Below, piece after piece: positions 37,061-49,014 of a stretch of DNA of 64,000 nucleotides; within the stretch, counting starts at the first letter, position 1, and each line of letters begins with the position of its first letter. Under the pieces are notes generated by a model. It saw only the letters and a list, made by a program, of their open reading frames with translations, was not told the origin of the DNA and searched no databases. Location: NCBI GenBank assembly GCA_023105745.1, contig JALGQZ010000009.1, positions 46,219,967-46,283,966 on the forward strand, written 5' to 3'. Position numbers and translations under genes: made by a program. The DNA is from Austropuccinia psidii (lineage: Eukaryota; Basidiomycota; Pucciniomycetes; Pucciniales; Sphaerophragmiaceae).

Positions 37061-38482
37061 TGTCAGGTTGAGTCTATGAAAAGGTGATAATAGATGTATT
37101 TACAACCTAAACTATGACTTTGAAATGGTAAAATGTATCATAAAAAGTTTAATTTATGATAATGAAGGTTAATAATAAGATATTTAGGGCTCTACTATTG
37201 AGAAATCATGGTGGTGAGCACTGTTTAAAGCCCTGGGTGCAGCTTTACCTGTTGGGTTACAATAAATAAAATTATAGCTATACCTGATTATTTTCCAAGA
37301 TTACAACTGTTTTTGACAGTTGTGCTATGTAGGAATTCAAGAGTAGGATGAGGAAACCTTTTCTGGTGGAGAAAAGGCCCCTTTTTATCCTAAAAATGGG
37401 TGAAAAAGACTTCTAGACCTTTCTACATAGTGAAAGTGAAGATTTTTCACTTCCAAAGACTGGATTGTGGCTTTCAGAGGGCCTGTATAGCCTGTATTGG
37501 GCTAAGATGTGGCTTTGAAACCACATCTGGGCAGTTTTCACCAATGCAGGGTGAAAATTTTCATCTGGGGACCATATGGCGCTCTTCTGATGTGTATGAT
37601 GCGTAGAATGCTGTACAGAACCTGTACAGTGCCCCAGTATTGACCCAACTATGAGGTATTGAAGTGGAAACAGGATTATTTGTCTGTTTGAAACTTCATA
37701 ATAATAATTATGGGAGAATATCCCGAAGTAAGGTTTTATTAGTTGAACTGTGGGATTTTGACCTTAAAACTGGCATAACTTTGTCAGTTTTTGAGATATC
37801 AAGCTCAATATTGCCTCATTATGTAGCTCTAGATGTTTTTTAAAAAATAGTACCTCCTTTGGTATGGATATTGTTAAATATGGCAAAGCTATGCCATGTC
37901 CAAGAATTTTTGTACATATGTATGATCTGCTTAAAATCTGCATGGAGCTTGTTTTCCCCATAACTTTTGTTCTAGTTGGGATATAGGGAAATAGATGGCA
38001 CCATCCAATAGCCCTGATTGTGAAATGACCAAGATGACCCACTTGAGGTATCTCACACCAAAACTGTCGAATTTAGATGAGAGGTGAATATTTCATTCCC
38101 CCTAATTTGACCTTATTTTGGTCATAACTTCAGTAATTATGATGCTAGCTCAATTTTATTAGTACCATTGGATAGTCCTGACTTAGGAATTAATTTTGAA
38201 TACCCATTTGGTTAGGTTAAGCCTCTTTCTCTGGATTTCAGATGAGAGGTGAAAAATAAGGTTTATTCTCAGCAACAACTTTAAGCAGGAATAGCTTTTT
38301 TATTCCTTGTCCTATGATGGTAGAACTTGTATATTTGGAAAGAGGTGAGTTTTCTCTTTCTTTTGATACTTTTTTTAGCTGTTTTGGCTCAGCTTCATGC
38401 TTTGGTGGTATCTTGGCTCTACCATTGGTTTATGATATTTGGCTGTCATGCTTTTGCTCTGGTTTTGAGTGACAGGCTGACA
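37061..38482 (-). repeat. Gyp-B 5' LTR (1422 bp)
   Basis: On the plus strand it runs from TGTCAGGTTGAGTC to GACAGGCTGACA and pairs with 29281-30701. The 5-bp duplication ATGTG follows it. Confidence 0.95.
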
Positions 38483-39390
38483 ATGTGAGCATACCTATTG
38501 CTTTTGGAATCAAGTCAAAGTCAAAAGGAGGGGAGTCCAATGCGAGCTGTTTCCCAATGTTCATGGGTACTGGCATTTGATTGGATTTGCGTTTCCATCC
38601 TGAATTCTTCAAAATTCTTTGCACAGGAGTCCTCTTTGTGTAAAATGAGCCTTACTTTGAGCCAGTTGATTGTGTACCCCAGGTGTTGTTTTGGATTCTT
38701 GTTTGCTTTCAGTTTGTAGGTATTTTGCAGGTCCTGAAGAATTTGTACAATTTCATCTTCAAGGCTACCCACAATTAGTCTATTGTCTACATGAATGTGG
38801 AAAAAAGTTTTTTTACTGTTGAAGAAAAGTGACCCATGCTGTCACACATTGAAAGCCCTAGTTGTTTGAACAAGTCAGCTAGGTGAGCTCTCCACTTCCT
38901 GGGGGCTTGCTTTTTACCAGAGAGAGATTTATTCAATATCCATACCCAGTCTTTATTCCCTGGTGTTTTGAAGTCTTCAGCTTTAGATATGTATATTGGT
39001 GCATTGGTCTCCCCATACAGAAACACAATATCAATGTCAAATTGGAAGAAATTGTAATCACAGTGGATTACCAGTGATAGCAAGCTTGTAAGTGAGTCAT
39101 TTATTTCTACTTATTAATATGTGTGGAGGTAGTGTACCATGTGTTCCTGGTGGCTTAAAAAACACACCCACCTTTCTTTGTACTTTGTTGTTTCACCAAA
39201 GTAATTTTTATCATGGGTTACAAGCCACATGCCACCAATAATCTTTTTATTTGATGGTGCAGGTGCAAGGATTCCTGTGTTTCTAGAGATGAGTGAGTAA
39301 ATTTCCTCAGTGATAGCATCTCTCCACTTATCTCTTTCTTCTGGGGGAGACCTAGCATTGATTACTGGTACTACTTCACTTAACACACCA
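38483..39390 (-). pseudogene. Copia reverse transcriptase (broken, upstream half)
   Basis: Read on the minus strand from 39390, the frame shows the Copia reverse transcriptase order: a start block with WRDAITEEIYSLI, then FDIDIVFLYGE. These are followed by WILNKSLSGKKQAPRKWRAHL, the catalytic box as HIHVDN (usually YVDD), and HLGYTINW. It ends ...AIGMLT at the TSD. The frame is completed in 29280-28613: joining the two after removing one TSD copy reads through GMLTYLA. Several frame changes exist. No integrase is visible upstream of about 39390, so the element is also 5' truncated. Confidence 0.88.
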
Positions 39391-40797
39391 GGGAAAATGT
39401 CAGGTCAATTGCTAGCAATTGACTTCATGGCGCACCACGGTCAGTATAAAATCTTGCTTCAGCTGCATTAGTGTCACATCATAGTCACTGGATTTAGTGG
39501 TTCACGTCATGTCTGCATCAATACAATGTCAATCATCACATGTGTCATATCAGAATGTCAATCAAAGACCAAACCCATTTCAACACTATTTGCAAGGCTT
39601 GGGTAATTACACCTCATGGTGCAAGGAAGCAGTTTGGCATGATCATATTTGTGCATTAGAAGACTTCTTCCCCACCACCTGATCATCTCACCCCTTTACC
39701 ATGCCTACTCTCAAGCATTAATTGGCTTCCTCTGACACTTAGCATGCTTATGGGCCCGCACCGCCCTCCAGATGTGACTCCAACACTTCCCCCCCATCTC
39801 CACCCTCACCACTCCTAACACTTATGCACCCCCGCCACTTACAGTCCTTACATTCCCACACCACCCTCAAGATATTCCTCCAACGCCGCTTTCAACCACC
39901 CTTACGCCTCCTCCCACCCACCTAATCCTTTCCACTGCTTACCATCCTTATGCTCATGTATTAGATTCATAGGGTACGGTGGCTTGTTGGCATACATGAT
40001 GAACACAATCACAGAAATATGCTGAGTGGCCTTCTCTGCAAACAGGTTCTGGGGGAAAATTGGTGGGGATATTCACAATGTTGTGGTTAGGGTTTAAATC
40101 ATGAGGCTCCCAAATTAAAACCTAATAAGTGTACTATTTAAAACCCAAATTGTATCTTCTGTTTTTGCAACCAAACCATTTTATTTCATATCATTCAAAT
40201 GGAACACTTTTCTTAGTGCTTACCTCATGAGCGTTGAATAGTCCAAAAGTTGACTTTAGTAGGTTTCTCACTAGTCAACTTTATTCAATTTCTCACAGGA
40301 AAGTGATTTCATTTGAATAATATGAAATAATTTTCAACACATCACCTCCTTAAATTTCCTGACAAATATTATTTTGCAAATACATTAAAGGTTCAATAGA
40401 TATTTATGGAAGGTTCCAACACTGTTGATGGGAAGGTCTCTTTTGGTCAGCTTGTGATTCTAAAATGTCTTTCTTCTAGAAGATTCACTAAATATTGAAC
40501 TGATTTAAATTTATATTTGACTTCTCTCAAACTTTTCAAAATTCTCCAATATTGATATTACCTAAAAAAGAATCAGCTATCTTAAGCTTATTTTACTTCC
40601 TCCACTTTCAGAACTCCCCCCCTTTTTTGTCAATTTTGATCTTTTTATTCAATGAATTTCAATCAAGTTATCCATCAACCCGTCACCATCTCTTTACTCA
40701 ATAAACTACCTCTGCTATGCCCCAAACCCCGGGAAATTAAACTGAATTCAATGAACTACAAAATTGAGCCCCAGAGAGTGGAAGTGAAATATCTGAT
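39391..40797. other. Non-coding, pyrimidine-rich then AT-rich
   Basis: 39690-39960 is unusually C-rich (runs such as ttcccccccatc, with scattered CG) and repeats cacttatgc/ccttacattc-like words. 39980-40790 is AT-rich with no frame. No element boundary could be set. It may be the 5' part of the ORF-containing region that follows. Confidence 0.45.
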
Positions 40798-41850
40798 ATG
40801 GTCAGTAGTCATGAATTAGGCATTGAAGTAGAGAGCCTGGCACATGAAAGTAATCCAGATCCACCAGTTCTTCCAGAATGTGAGCATAGATTTATCTTTA
40901 ATATTTGTAATCTCTCCAAGCCTGATGGTTTTTTTCATAGCCTTTATTTCAGCTCAGCCTCCAAGCTCTCGGAAACCAAATCTTAAAAGCTATGAGAAGG
41001 AAAAGACCGTTGAACCTTGCGCACCAACAGAAGATTCTGGGCAAGATGAGATAATTTTCAGTGGGGAGTTTGAAATTATATCAAAGGAAAAATTGGTCTC
41101 AAACATCTCTCAAACAATCCCAAGGCTGGAAAAAATTCAAAATGATAGTAAAATTCCTGATTATGTATGTCAAAATATTTCTGAAGCAATGAGCCTCCTC
41201 AAAATGGATTTGAACCATAAGTCCATTACTAATTCAATAAAAAACTTTCAAAATGGCTGCTTACAATATATGGGAAAGTGTGGGGGTGGGAGAATCTCTA
41301 CCTGAAGGATCTCAAGTGGTAATTGGAGTTCCAGGCAAAGGTTTAGGAAAAGATCAAATATGAATTCCACCAAAAAAACCAGCAAAAAACACCTAACCTT
41401 TGAAGCCACAAAAGATTCCCGGGATCAAGGTGATGACATGATCAATGTTGAAGTGGACCATATTGATAATTAACCTCTGCATACTGAAAGCCTCCCATAC
41501 TCAATGAAATAATCCATGATGAAACCCCTCCTGTCTCTCCTTGAAATATTCAAGCTTTTCAAGAAAGGGAGGCAATTAAACATGATACAATGGGTCAAGA
41601 TATGACTGATATAATGCCTGACCCTGAGCGCAAAGTCTCATCCTCTTCTAATTTTCAAGGAATATTTTTATCCCGCATTGGATAGCTTGGAGACATTTTG
41701 AACTATCATTCCAATATCACTCAACAATCATGGAAAAGGGGGCTTGATAGTATCAAGAGTATTTACAAAAATCAATGGGACAATTTACCAACAAATGATG
41801 CTGATACATTCCTGCCCGTGGGTATTAAGGTGATCAGTAACTGAGAGCTT
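40798..41850 (+). pseudogene. Unrecognised ORF remnants, coiled-coil-like
   Basis: Several plus-strand frames can be strung together. 40844-41305 encodes a Lys/Glu-rich segment (QPPSSRKPNLKSYEKEKTVE and onward). After a frame change, 41381-41470 encodes an acidic stretch, and 41640-41840 encodes a helical segment (SWKRGLDSIKSIYKNQWDNL). Stops are frequent. No catalytic motif is visible. The composition resembles the N-terminal regions of mobile-element proteins, and the block lies upstream of the Tet-like domain in the same orientation, but a single gene cannot be shown. Confidence 0.35.
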
Positions 41851-42202
41851 AAAACGTTGATGTGGCTGGAGGAGATTTTGATTTCAGGTGACTTTTATCT
41901 TTGTGAATGATACATTATAATTTGGCTGATGACTCATGCAAGATAAATTGCAATATATAGAGGGGTAAATTTTTTTAAGGCAACAGAAACAGAAGCATTT
42001 TTTCAAAATAACATTTGGAATCTCAAAATTGATGAAGGAATCAGCAAAACCTTCAGATAATCTCCCAAAATCTGAACACTCCTTCTTCAAAATGGTTCAG
42101 AGGTTTCTTTACCCCCCCAATCTAATTAAAACATTTTGGGCAAATGTTATGTTTTAATACATTAGTTTAGTCTCATACAATTTTATTGCACACAAACCAT
42201 AT
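41851..42202. other. No gene recognised
   Basis: Short AT-rich spacer between ORF remnants. Confidence 0.5.
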
Positions 42203-42786
42203 GTGGCACCAACAACAAATGCCCCCAATCCTCTTGGACTCAAATGGGGACCAGTTGAATACCTTGCCTACTGCTGGAGTAAATTGAAGCAATGTTCAAC
42301 ACAGATTAGCATTGAAGGTGGCGGGGATGACAATGAGATATTGACAAAGCCGCACAATATCCTGGAGGATCTAATGAATACAGTTATCCACTTGATGATT
42401 GCGTACAACATGGCACGTGCACATACAAAGGTCAAAGTCTATGACATGAAAGGCAAAATCACAAGCTCAAACAAAATGAGGCCATCAAAGATCTTTTGGC
42501 ATATCACATGACTCTCAGAATAAATTGAATTTGCTATGGTATATTAGTGGCATTCTGTGTGGCAGGGGTTTGTGGTCTGATGGTATGCTCAGATGACTGG
42601 AGAACAAGCTCAGTGAAAGGGGCTTTATCACTCATTGAAATTTCCAAAAGACTTTCAGAGGGTAAAAATCTAGTGGAGCCCATGTGGCTACATACTAATA
42701 AGTATAAATGTAATTTACAGAATAAGAGTTTCTTCTCATCGGAGTCTTTTACCCCCACTGTACCTCTTATATTTGAATTTGCATGA
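42203..42786 (+). pseudogene. Unrecognised ORF remnants upstream of Tet-like domain
   Basis: 42203-42511 (102 codons) encodes a helical segment with PVEYLAYCWSKLKQCS and LMIAYNMARAHTKVKVYD. 42547-42786 encodes a second, Ser-rich segment. They lie in the same orientation as the oxygenase fragment downstream and may be pieces of one large mobile-element protein. No domain is recognised. Confidence 0.35.
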
Positions 42787-43435
42787 TGCTTTATATGAGA
42801 CTTTGGTTATGCCTGGGTGGAGAAGCGCGTTCTTGGTTCAAGTGATGAGGTCACATTGAATGTACCCAGGTCAGCTAGACCTACAACCAGGATTGACTCA
42901 TTTTATATCAGCTTTGTATCAGATAGATTGTAATTTAACTTTAGAAAGTGATGTATTAATTTAACAATTCTGACTACCTATCCTACTACTGCACAGATGC
43001 CTCAGTATGAATGCCAATAATAAATACCTTTGTACAGAGTCATGCCTACATACACCATTGAAAATACTCCAACAAGACGCACACTGAGTCAGGAAGTTGT
43101 GCCCGCCATAAGCACACACAGCAGCTTTGCGGGAAGTGGGTTTTATCACTTCCCACCAGCTCATAATAGGCCAAATGGAACTGGTTCTTTCAAGAGGACT
43201 AGGATGATTAGGGATATGCAGCAGAGTGCATATTGCATTTGTGCATGCTTGTGATGTTCCACATGGTTTAGTTTGAAACTCATTGAATGGGAACACCAAT
43301 ATATCAAATTGAATAATGCAGTATCCACTGCATTACTTTAGGTTCAGGTACTTGGGACTGCCAATTTTCAAAAGTCAGATGTAATTTTCTTTTAGTGGCA
43401 AATAAAAAACATTCATCTACCAAAATCAAATTTAG

Positions 43436-43864
43436 GTGAAATTAATAATTCACACAACACTTACTAATCCTTTGGTTTCATTTCATTTTCCTGTGCAAGC
43501 ATGCCATTCATGCAAAACAGGAAAGGAGTGTAAAAGAGAACTTGCAGGAAAGCATTGGGGTGAGGAAGGAAAGTGTGAATGGCTCACTTATTCTCACCGT
43601 ATATATAAATATATATATATATGCTTCAGAATTCATGTGGCACCCTCATTGGGCCCCATGAAAGAACATTGGCTTGAGCTGGTTTGGATCAAGCCAATGC
43701 CATGGGGGCTACAACAGGGAAGTCAAAAATGTGTGCCAAATAAATCTCATTGGGAATTGGGCACCATTCTGGATTCAATGAGCCTTAGCTTCAAATGGGA
43801 GGAAGAAGTATATGATATCTTGTCTGCTTCAACACAGAGTGATCCCTCAACCACTCAGGAATAG
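43436..43864 (+). pseudogene. ORF remnant directly upstream of Tet-like domain
   Basis: 142 codons, rich in Trp, His and Lys, with CHSCKTGKECKREL and MKEHWLELVWIKPMPWG. It ends in a stop one base inside the next frame (43862-43864). A stretch of (TA)n at 43607-43632 lies inside, so the frame is probably a relic. No domain recognised. Confidence 0.35.
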
Positions 43865-44898
43865 TGAGACATTCCAAAAGACAAAGGAGGCCAAAATTGC
43901 CCAAAAGGATAAGTTTTTTTGATCCACTCAAACAACAGTGCAAATATCAATGCCAGTATCAGAAAATATGGCCCCAAGTAAAATTTGGAGTGGTGTGGAT
44001 GTCAATCAGATCAAATGCATTCACTTTGGCCTTGTCGCAATTTTCTCTTCAACTGGATTACTCATCGCCCTTGTTGAATTCAGACCATTCACAACAATTA
44101 GTGAATTCAAGGTCAATCAATGGGATGAATTATCACAATTATTTTTTTTGCAAAAGAAAATTCACAGACCTGATTGCAAAAAATAGGGCATTACTGGAGG
44201 GATTGATTTTTGCAATTGGCTTGTGCAAATGCAGCACAAAGAACAAAAAATTTGGAATTTACAGAAGCCTTGGGAGAATTGAAGACACAAAAGATGAATG
44301 GCATAACCAAGGCACAAATCTTAGCTTGGTGGGTTTCATTCTAGGTCAATCCTTATGATATTTTGGGGATCAATGATTTCAAAATATTCAAACTTGCTAC
44401 AAGTCATTGGAGGTTCTGTCCTTTGCTCAAGTCAGCTATGAAGCCAATATTTCCACAAATCAGGGGTAATTTGAGTTTGCTTCCACACTCACTCTCACCA
44501 TGAACGTATTCAAAAACTTGCCTCATATTGATAAGGATGCATTTTTGTATGCTTTGGGATGGTGGTTTCAAGCTGATAAGCTGACCAGCTAAATTCAAAG
44601 AGATGTATCAAAGTGGTGTACAGGGGGAAAATTGATTTTCCCAAATGAGAATTTCTGTATTGATCTATCCAAATTTCATGGGCGTATTCAGGTAGTGGGG
44701 GCCAGTAGTACATTTTCTCATTATACTGATCCAGCACAGGACAACAGAAGCACAACACTAGTGGGTATGCTTTCACAATGCTCAAGGAGGATAGCAAAAA
44801 CAATGTGGTGGAAAAGCCATGGCTATTATGAGATTGGCAAGGGAGAAGGGTATCACATCAGGGATGGTAATACAATCTCATCTCAATTAGAAGAATGA
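43864..44898 (+). pseudogene. Tet/JBP-like 2OG-Fe(II) oxygenase domain (broken)
   Basis: Two frames cover the domain. 43864-44358 encodes the N part (KRQRRPKLPKR, FFDPLKQQCKYQ, NRALLEGLIFAIGLCK). The core is read from about 44380 to the stop at 44896, with in-frame stops at 44467 and 44590. The core has the metal-binding HxD (LPHIDKDAF) and the strand YALGWWFQAD. The turn TGGKLIFPNENF and the distal His (FSHYTDP) follow, then a basic block CSRRIAKTMW. These are the landmarks of the Tet/JBP-like dioxygenase families that expanded with transposons in basidiomycetes. Family members oxidise methylated bases; whether this version did is unknown. The metal ligands survive although the gene is dead. 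Confidence 0.7.
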
Positions 44899-45089
44899 GG
44901 GAATATTTATGCATCCAGGAGCTGGAGGGTGGTTGGAGAATAAGGGTGTGATAATGCGCAGGACAAGATACACCTGGGTTTGATGGGTTGGAATTGGGGT
45001 TGTAGGGTGGCTCACATGAAAAAGGGGTGAAATGGATCATGTACAGTGGCATGCCACTGTACACTTGGTGTGGTTTCTTGCTCTTCTTT

Positions 45090-45515
45090 GCACACAAGTC
45101 CTTGCACTTTTCCAGGATCCCAACACTTCACATGCAAATCCTTAAACCTATACAGGATCCCAACACTCACATGTGAAACCTTGTGCTGTAAATCCTTAAA
45201 CTGGGGAAGCCTCCCAGCAATGCCAAGAATTCCTTACACTTGTCCAGGCTCTTGATGCTTCACACACAAATTCTGACCCTTGTAAAGGTTTATAACAACT
45301 CAAAAAATTCCTTACACCAGGGAAGGCTTTCAATGCTTCAAATGCAAATCCTTACACTTGTACAGGTTCCTGACGCTTCACACAAACATCCTTACACTTT
45401 TACAGGTTCCCAACACTTCAAATTCACATCCTTATGCTTGTAAAGGTTTCCTACAATTCAGAAAATTCCTTACACCAGGTCAGCCTCCCAAAAATTTTAA
45501 ATATTCCTTACACGA
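45090..45515. repeat. 41-bp minisatellite, about ten units
   Basis: The core a(a/c)atccttacacttgtacagg recurs near 45138, 45191, 45225, 45265, 45305, 45347, 45389, 45427, 45463 and 45503. Spacings are 34-53 bp, mostly about 40. Open frames over this array are by-products. Confidence 0.85.
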
Positions 45516-46119
45516 CTAAGATTAATAGCATGTGACCATAGGAAAGGCAATTACTCATGAATCTCCAGTGGATTGTTCACATGCGGGGAACCCCCTCATT
45601 TTTACAGTTATGATTTGATATGGTTGTAAACTATGGAAGAAGAAAATATAGTAGGCGGTAATGGTTACTATTTGCACATTTTCTGCAAAAAAGGTTCACA
45701 CAAAGAAATACTGATTGAAACATTTGGTGGGGCACTTACAAAAATTATTCTCACACAATAGGTGATTTGCCCAATTGAGGAAATGAAATATTTTCATGTA
45801 AACAAATAATGTAATAGAAATTGAAAAAATCTTTCATTGAATAAAAATAACTTATTTAAAGGAGTGTATTGCAAAAGGTAAAAAGTCAAAACAATGCACA
45901 ATTGTTTTTATTTTGCAAGGAATATTTAGACTATCCTGGTGATTTCCTCCTTTGGATAAGCCTCCAGTGCCTGGCCAAGGAGGAAGTTTAGTTATTCCTG
46001 GAATTCCTGGTCCATCTTATTTCAATTAGTCACCTCCACAAAGGGAATCATGGGGAGCAATTGGCAATGCTCCAACAAGATTTGGTTGATTGATTTGTGG
46101 AAAATTGCTCAAGGAATCA
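45516..46119. other. No gene recognised
   Basis: AT-rich spacer between the minisatellite and the 3' end of the minus-strand Cys-rich repeat-family gene. Confidence 0.5.
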
Positions 46120-46419
46120 TTAGGGTTGGTTGCAAGTCCATAAATTACTGCCGAGCCTCATTGTGCGGATGAGCGGAGGAGGCAGTTGGGATCTCCAGGG
46201 TAGGAGTGGATGGAGGGGGAACAGAAGGGGAACGGGGGATCCAATGGGAGTATTGTTGATGATGATTATTAAGGCGGGTGTAGCGGGACAAGCTGGAGAT
46301 TGGCAAAGGAGGGGTGAGGAAAAGCTGAGAAGAGTAAAAAAAGTGAAGTGGGGACTTACCAAAAGGTCCCTCTGTGGATTTAATCAGAGAGATCTCAGGT
46401 TCAGTATCATGAGTCAAAG
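46120..46419 (-). pseudogene. Cys-rich repeat-family gene, 3' part
   Basis: The minus-strand frame continues that of 48258-48476 across the solo LTR: ...PHEDTL is followed by THDTEPEISLIKSTEGPFG after one copy of the CAAAG duplication is removed. It then enters GTAAGT, a possible splice donor (GPFG, plus strand near 46355), followed by a Pro/Ser-rich stretch that may be intronic. No domain is visible in this part. Confidence 0.5.
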
Positions 46420-48257
46420 TGTGAGCCTTAGAGGTAACTTCATATACCCAAAAGACCACAAATATAAAAAATAGCATATTAATACAAATAAAATAAATTT
46501 ATTTATATTATTAAAATAAAAATAAAAAATATAAATATAAAATTATATTAAAAATAAAAAATTAATTATAATTTAAAAATAAAATTACTTTAAATTTTGT
46601 AAATATAAAATTACATTTATACTTGAAAAATTTAAGTAAAATTGAAATTTTAACAAAATTGTGAAAAAATAAATAAATTTGGAAAAAAGTTAAATAAAAC
46701 TTATTATAACTTTTTATCCAATAAATAAACATATAAATTTTATTTCACCATTGGATTCCTCATAAAAAATCAGGTGGGGTCACCTCTGAGTGAAATTTTT
46801 GTAACTCAACTCTAAATAAGCTTAAATTAAGTTTTTAGTATTTTCAATACAAAAGTTGAAAATCCTCAAAACCTTAATTTAATTCACACCACATGTGGTG
46901 TTAACCATCAATTTTTGTGTTAAAATTGAGGTGTTGTGTTTAGTTTAGAAGTTATGAGGAATTAAAGTATTTTCAATTGAATTCAATTGAAATGTCAAAA
47001 TGTGCGCGTGTATTACATAAGTGAACTTTGATTTACATATGAGGTGTCAATTATTACTGTATTGTACTGTACAATTGAATTGAATTACATGTGTAAATTA
47101 TAAGTATAATACATGATGAGGAATTAAAGGAAAAATAAATTGGAAAGATTAAATTTGGGGGGGAAAAGGAACTCCAGCTCTAAGGGGGAGCTAGACCCCC
47201 AAAATCCTTGCTGAAAGGCGTGGGATGTCAAAATTCACGCAAAAGTTCATCACTTTTGGCCTGGAATTGAGTTACAGGGTCTGTGGACTCAATTGATGAT
47301 GAGGTTTTGATACCAACTGGGGTAGTTTTAGCTGTTGCCAAGAAGGTAAAACTACCCTTAAGATAAAACAATCATAATAAAAACAGTTTTAACTGGTTTC
47401 TACGCCTCTGACACACATTCTGACGTGTTTTGAAGGCTCTAGGCCTGGTATTGCTATAGTAATGGCTGATTTAAGGGTCTAAAATGGCTAAAATTGGCTA
47501 AAAATGGCTTAAACCAGCCCTTTTTGGTCTAAACCAGGGTTCAATGATGCCATAATTGGCTTTTCTGTTGTCAGACTGTTTTTCACGACTGACAAGAGTA
47601 AATTTTACTTTTGGAGTAAGAGAATTGATGGCTATAAAAGAATGTCTTCTTTGCCCCACTTTTCTCTTCATGTTAGAATCTTTTCCTTTTATTAATTAGT
47701 TTAAAACTGTTAAACCAATCAATCAAAGATTCCAACCACCACTTTTAAATCATTTTAATCCTTTTAACCACGTGAAAAAATCATTATAATCATTGTTTGT
47801 AACTCTTATAATCATTTTTACCCCTGAACCACCCCAAAAGTGAATTAAAGCATCTTTCATCACTGTTAACTTTGTCACTTTGTTTCCAAATTCACTCTGG
47901 TCACTTTTGGGCGTGTTTTCTCTTTAATATTCTTTTTAAAGACTTTGTTCTTTAATTAATTGCTTGCAGTTCTTTGCTCAATTAATTCCAATTGAAATTG
48001 CTCTTGAAGAAATTTCTTTTGTAGCCTTAAAATATCTCTTGTAGAGTATTTTTTGGATAAATTTTTATTGTTGGTAAAACAATAAATTTTTATAATATTA
48101 TTGTTTTATACTAATAAAGTTATAAACAATAAATTTGGCGTGTTTTCTCTTAAAAATAATATTTCATATCATTTTTAATTGAATTTTACCTTATACAAAT
48201 TTTGAGGACAGGAAAAGTACTTGATTTTTAATCAAAGTTTCATATCCACACCTTACA
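46420..48257 (+). repeat. Gyp-A solo LTR (1838 bp), TSD CAAAG
   Basis: Runs TGTGAGCC to CCTTACA, flanked by CAAAG at 46415-46419 and 48258-48262, with no internal region. It is almost identical to the LTR at 53412-56021 once the 766-bp insert there is ignored; only scattered single-base differences are visible. It carries an intact TATAAAA at 47633-47639. Confidence 0.95.
47633..47639 (+). promoter_or_regulatory. TATA box of Gyp-A LTR (solo copy)
   Basis: TATAAAA in the context GATGGCTATAAAAGAATG. The same block occurs in the LTR at 53412. Transcription could start about 30 bp downstream and read towards 48258. Confidence 0.6.
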
Positions 48258-49014
48258 CAAAGTGTCCTCATGTGGTTCTGAGGGTTGACTTGGGCCTGGA
48301 ATAGGTGGCTCATTGTGTATGGAGGGCTCTACAAAAGGAGGAAAAGTCAGTTCAACTGATGAAAAAGTTAAAATGAGAAAAGGGAAAGGTGGCTGATTAC
48401 TGTGGAATAAGTCCTCTGACCTTTGGGTTCCACTCAGGCCTGGAGTGGGTTGCTGTGGAGTTTGCTTGGGAGGCAAACTAGGAATGAGAGAGTCTTGTTA
48501 TGGGGGATTTGGTTGGCTTAGCTCTATGTGTAATGGAAAATAGTCAGTATGATTGCATGAAGAGAAATGAATTAAGGAGAAAAAAGAAAACTTACTTTGG
48601 TGTTTGAATCCCATGGGTGACAAGACATAGCAATGATTGGCCCAAGCTTGAATGTTCTCTTGCCATCGTCATCCTTCATTGGCCAGAAAATCACTTCACT
48701 CTGGTGCAAGGAGTGAAGTGACCATTTCATGGTGGCCTAGAAGGGGGGTGGACAAATTGATACTAGATAGAACCGGGATAATCATCCGGAGTTCTTCCTG
48801 TCTGCCATTCCCACTTGGGAATGCTTTCATCATTGTTGACCACAAAGGATTCCTCACAAGGGAGTCTTGGGCAGGAACTCCTCTGGCTGTGTGTTGGGAA
48901 GGGTCGCACAACAAATGAGAATTTCTTGTGTGCTTGTTGGAAAGCATCACAAGAATTGTTTGTTGTGGAAGAGTAGATGCAGGGGATACCCTGCTTAGAG
49001 CACAAAGTGCATGA
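48258..49014 (-). pseudogene. Cys-rich repeat-family gene, 5' part
   Basis: A minus-strand frame ending at 48763 encodes a Cys cluster (CSKQGIPCIY...CDAFQQAHKKFSF). It continues with RPFPTHSQRSSCPRLPCEES and VVNNDESIPKWEW. The cluster resembles a fungal zinc-finger-like module, but the last Cys of CxxC...C is Phe here. A one-base shift leads into LSTPLLGHHEMVTSLL and then GKRTFKLGPIIAMS-like coding up to a donor (AAAGTAAGT, plus strand near 48592-48600). A Pro-rich exon at 48476-48263 (PPKQTPQQPTPGLSGTQ) follows. The protein is familiar from memory as a repeated family in rust genomes; its role is unknown. It is broken by the solo LTR and small indels. Confidence 0.5.

Larger units (their letters stand above)
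29281..38482 (-). mobile_element. Gyp-B LTR retrotransposon, complete structure, TSD ATGTG
   Basis: It is 9202 bp long with LTRs at 29281-30701 and 37061-38482 and is flanked by ATGTG at 29276-29280 and 38483-38487. The internal region is on the minus strand: primer-binding site, leader, ORF1, gag, protease, reverse transcriptase, RNase H, integrase, polypurine tract. The LTRs differ by substitutions and small indels at roughly one site in eight by eye, so the insertion is old and the genes carry many stops. It sits inside a Copia pol gene. Confidence 0.95.

Noticed and set aside
45046..45443. Two overlapping plus-strand frames of 67-69 codons
   Set aside because: They lie over the 41-bp minisatellite and reflect its periodicity.
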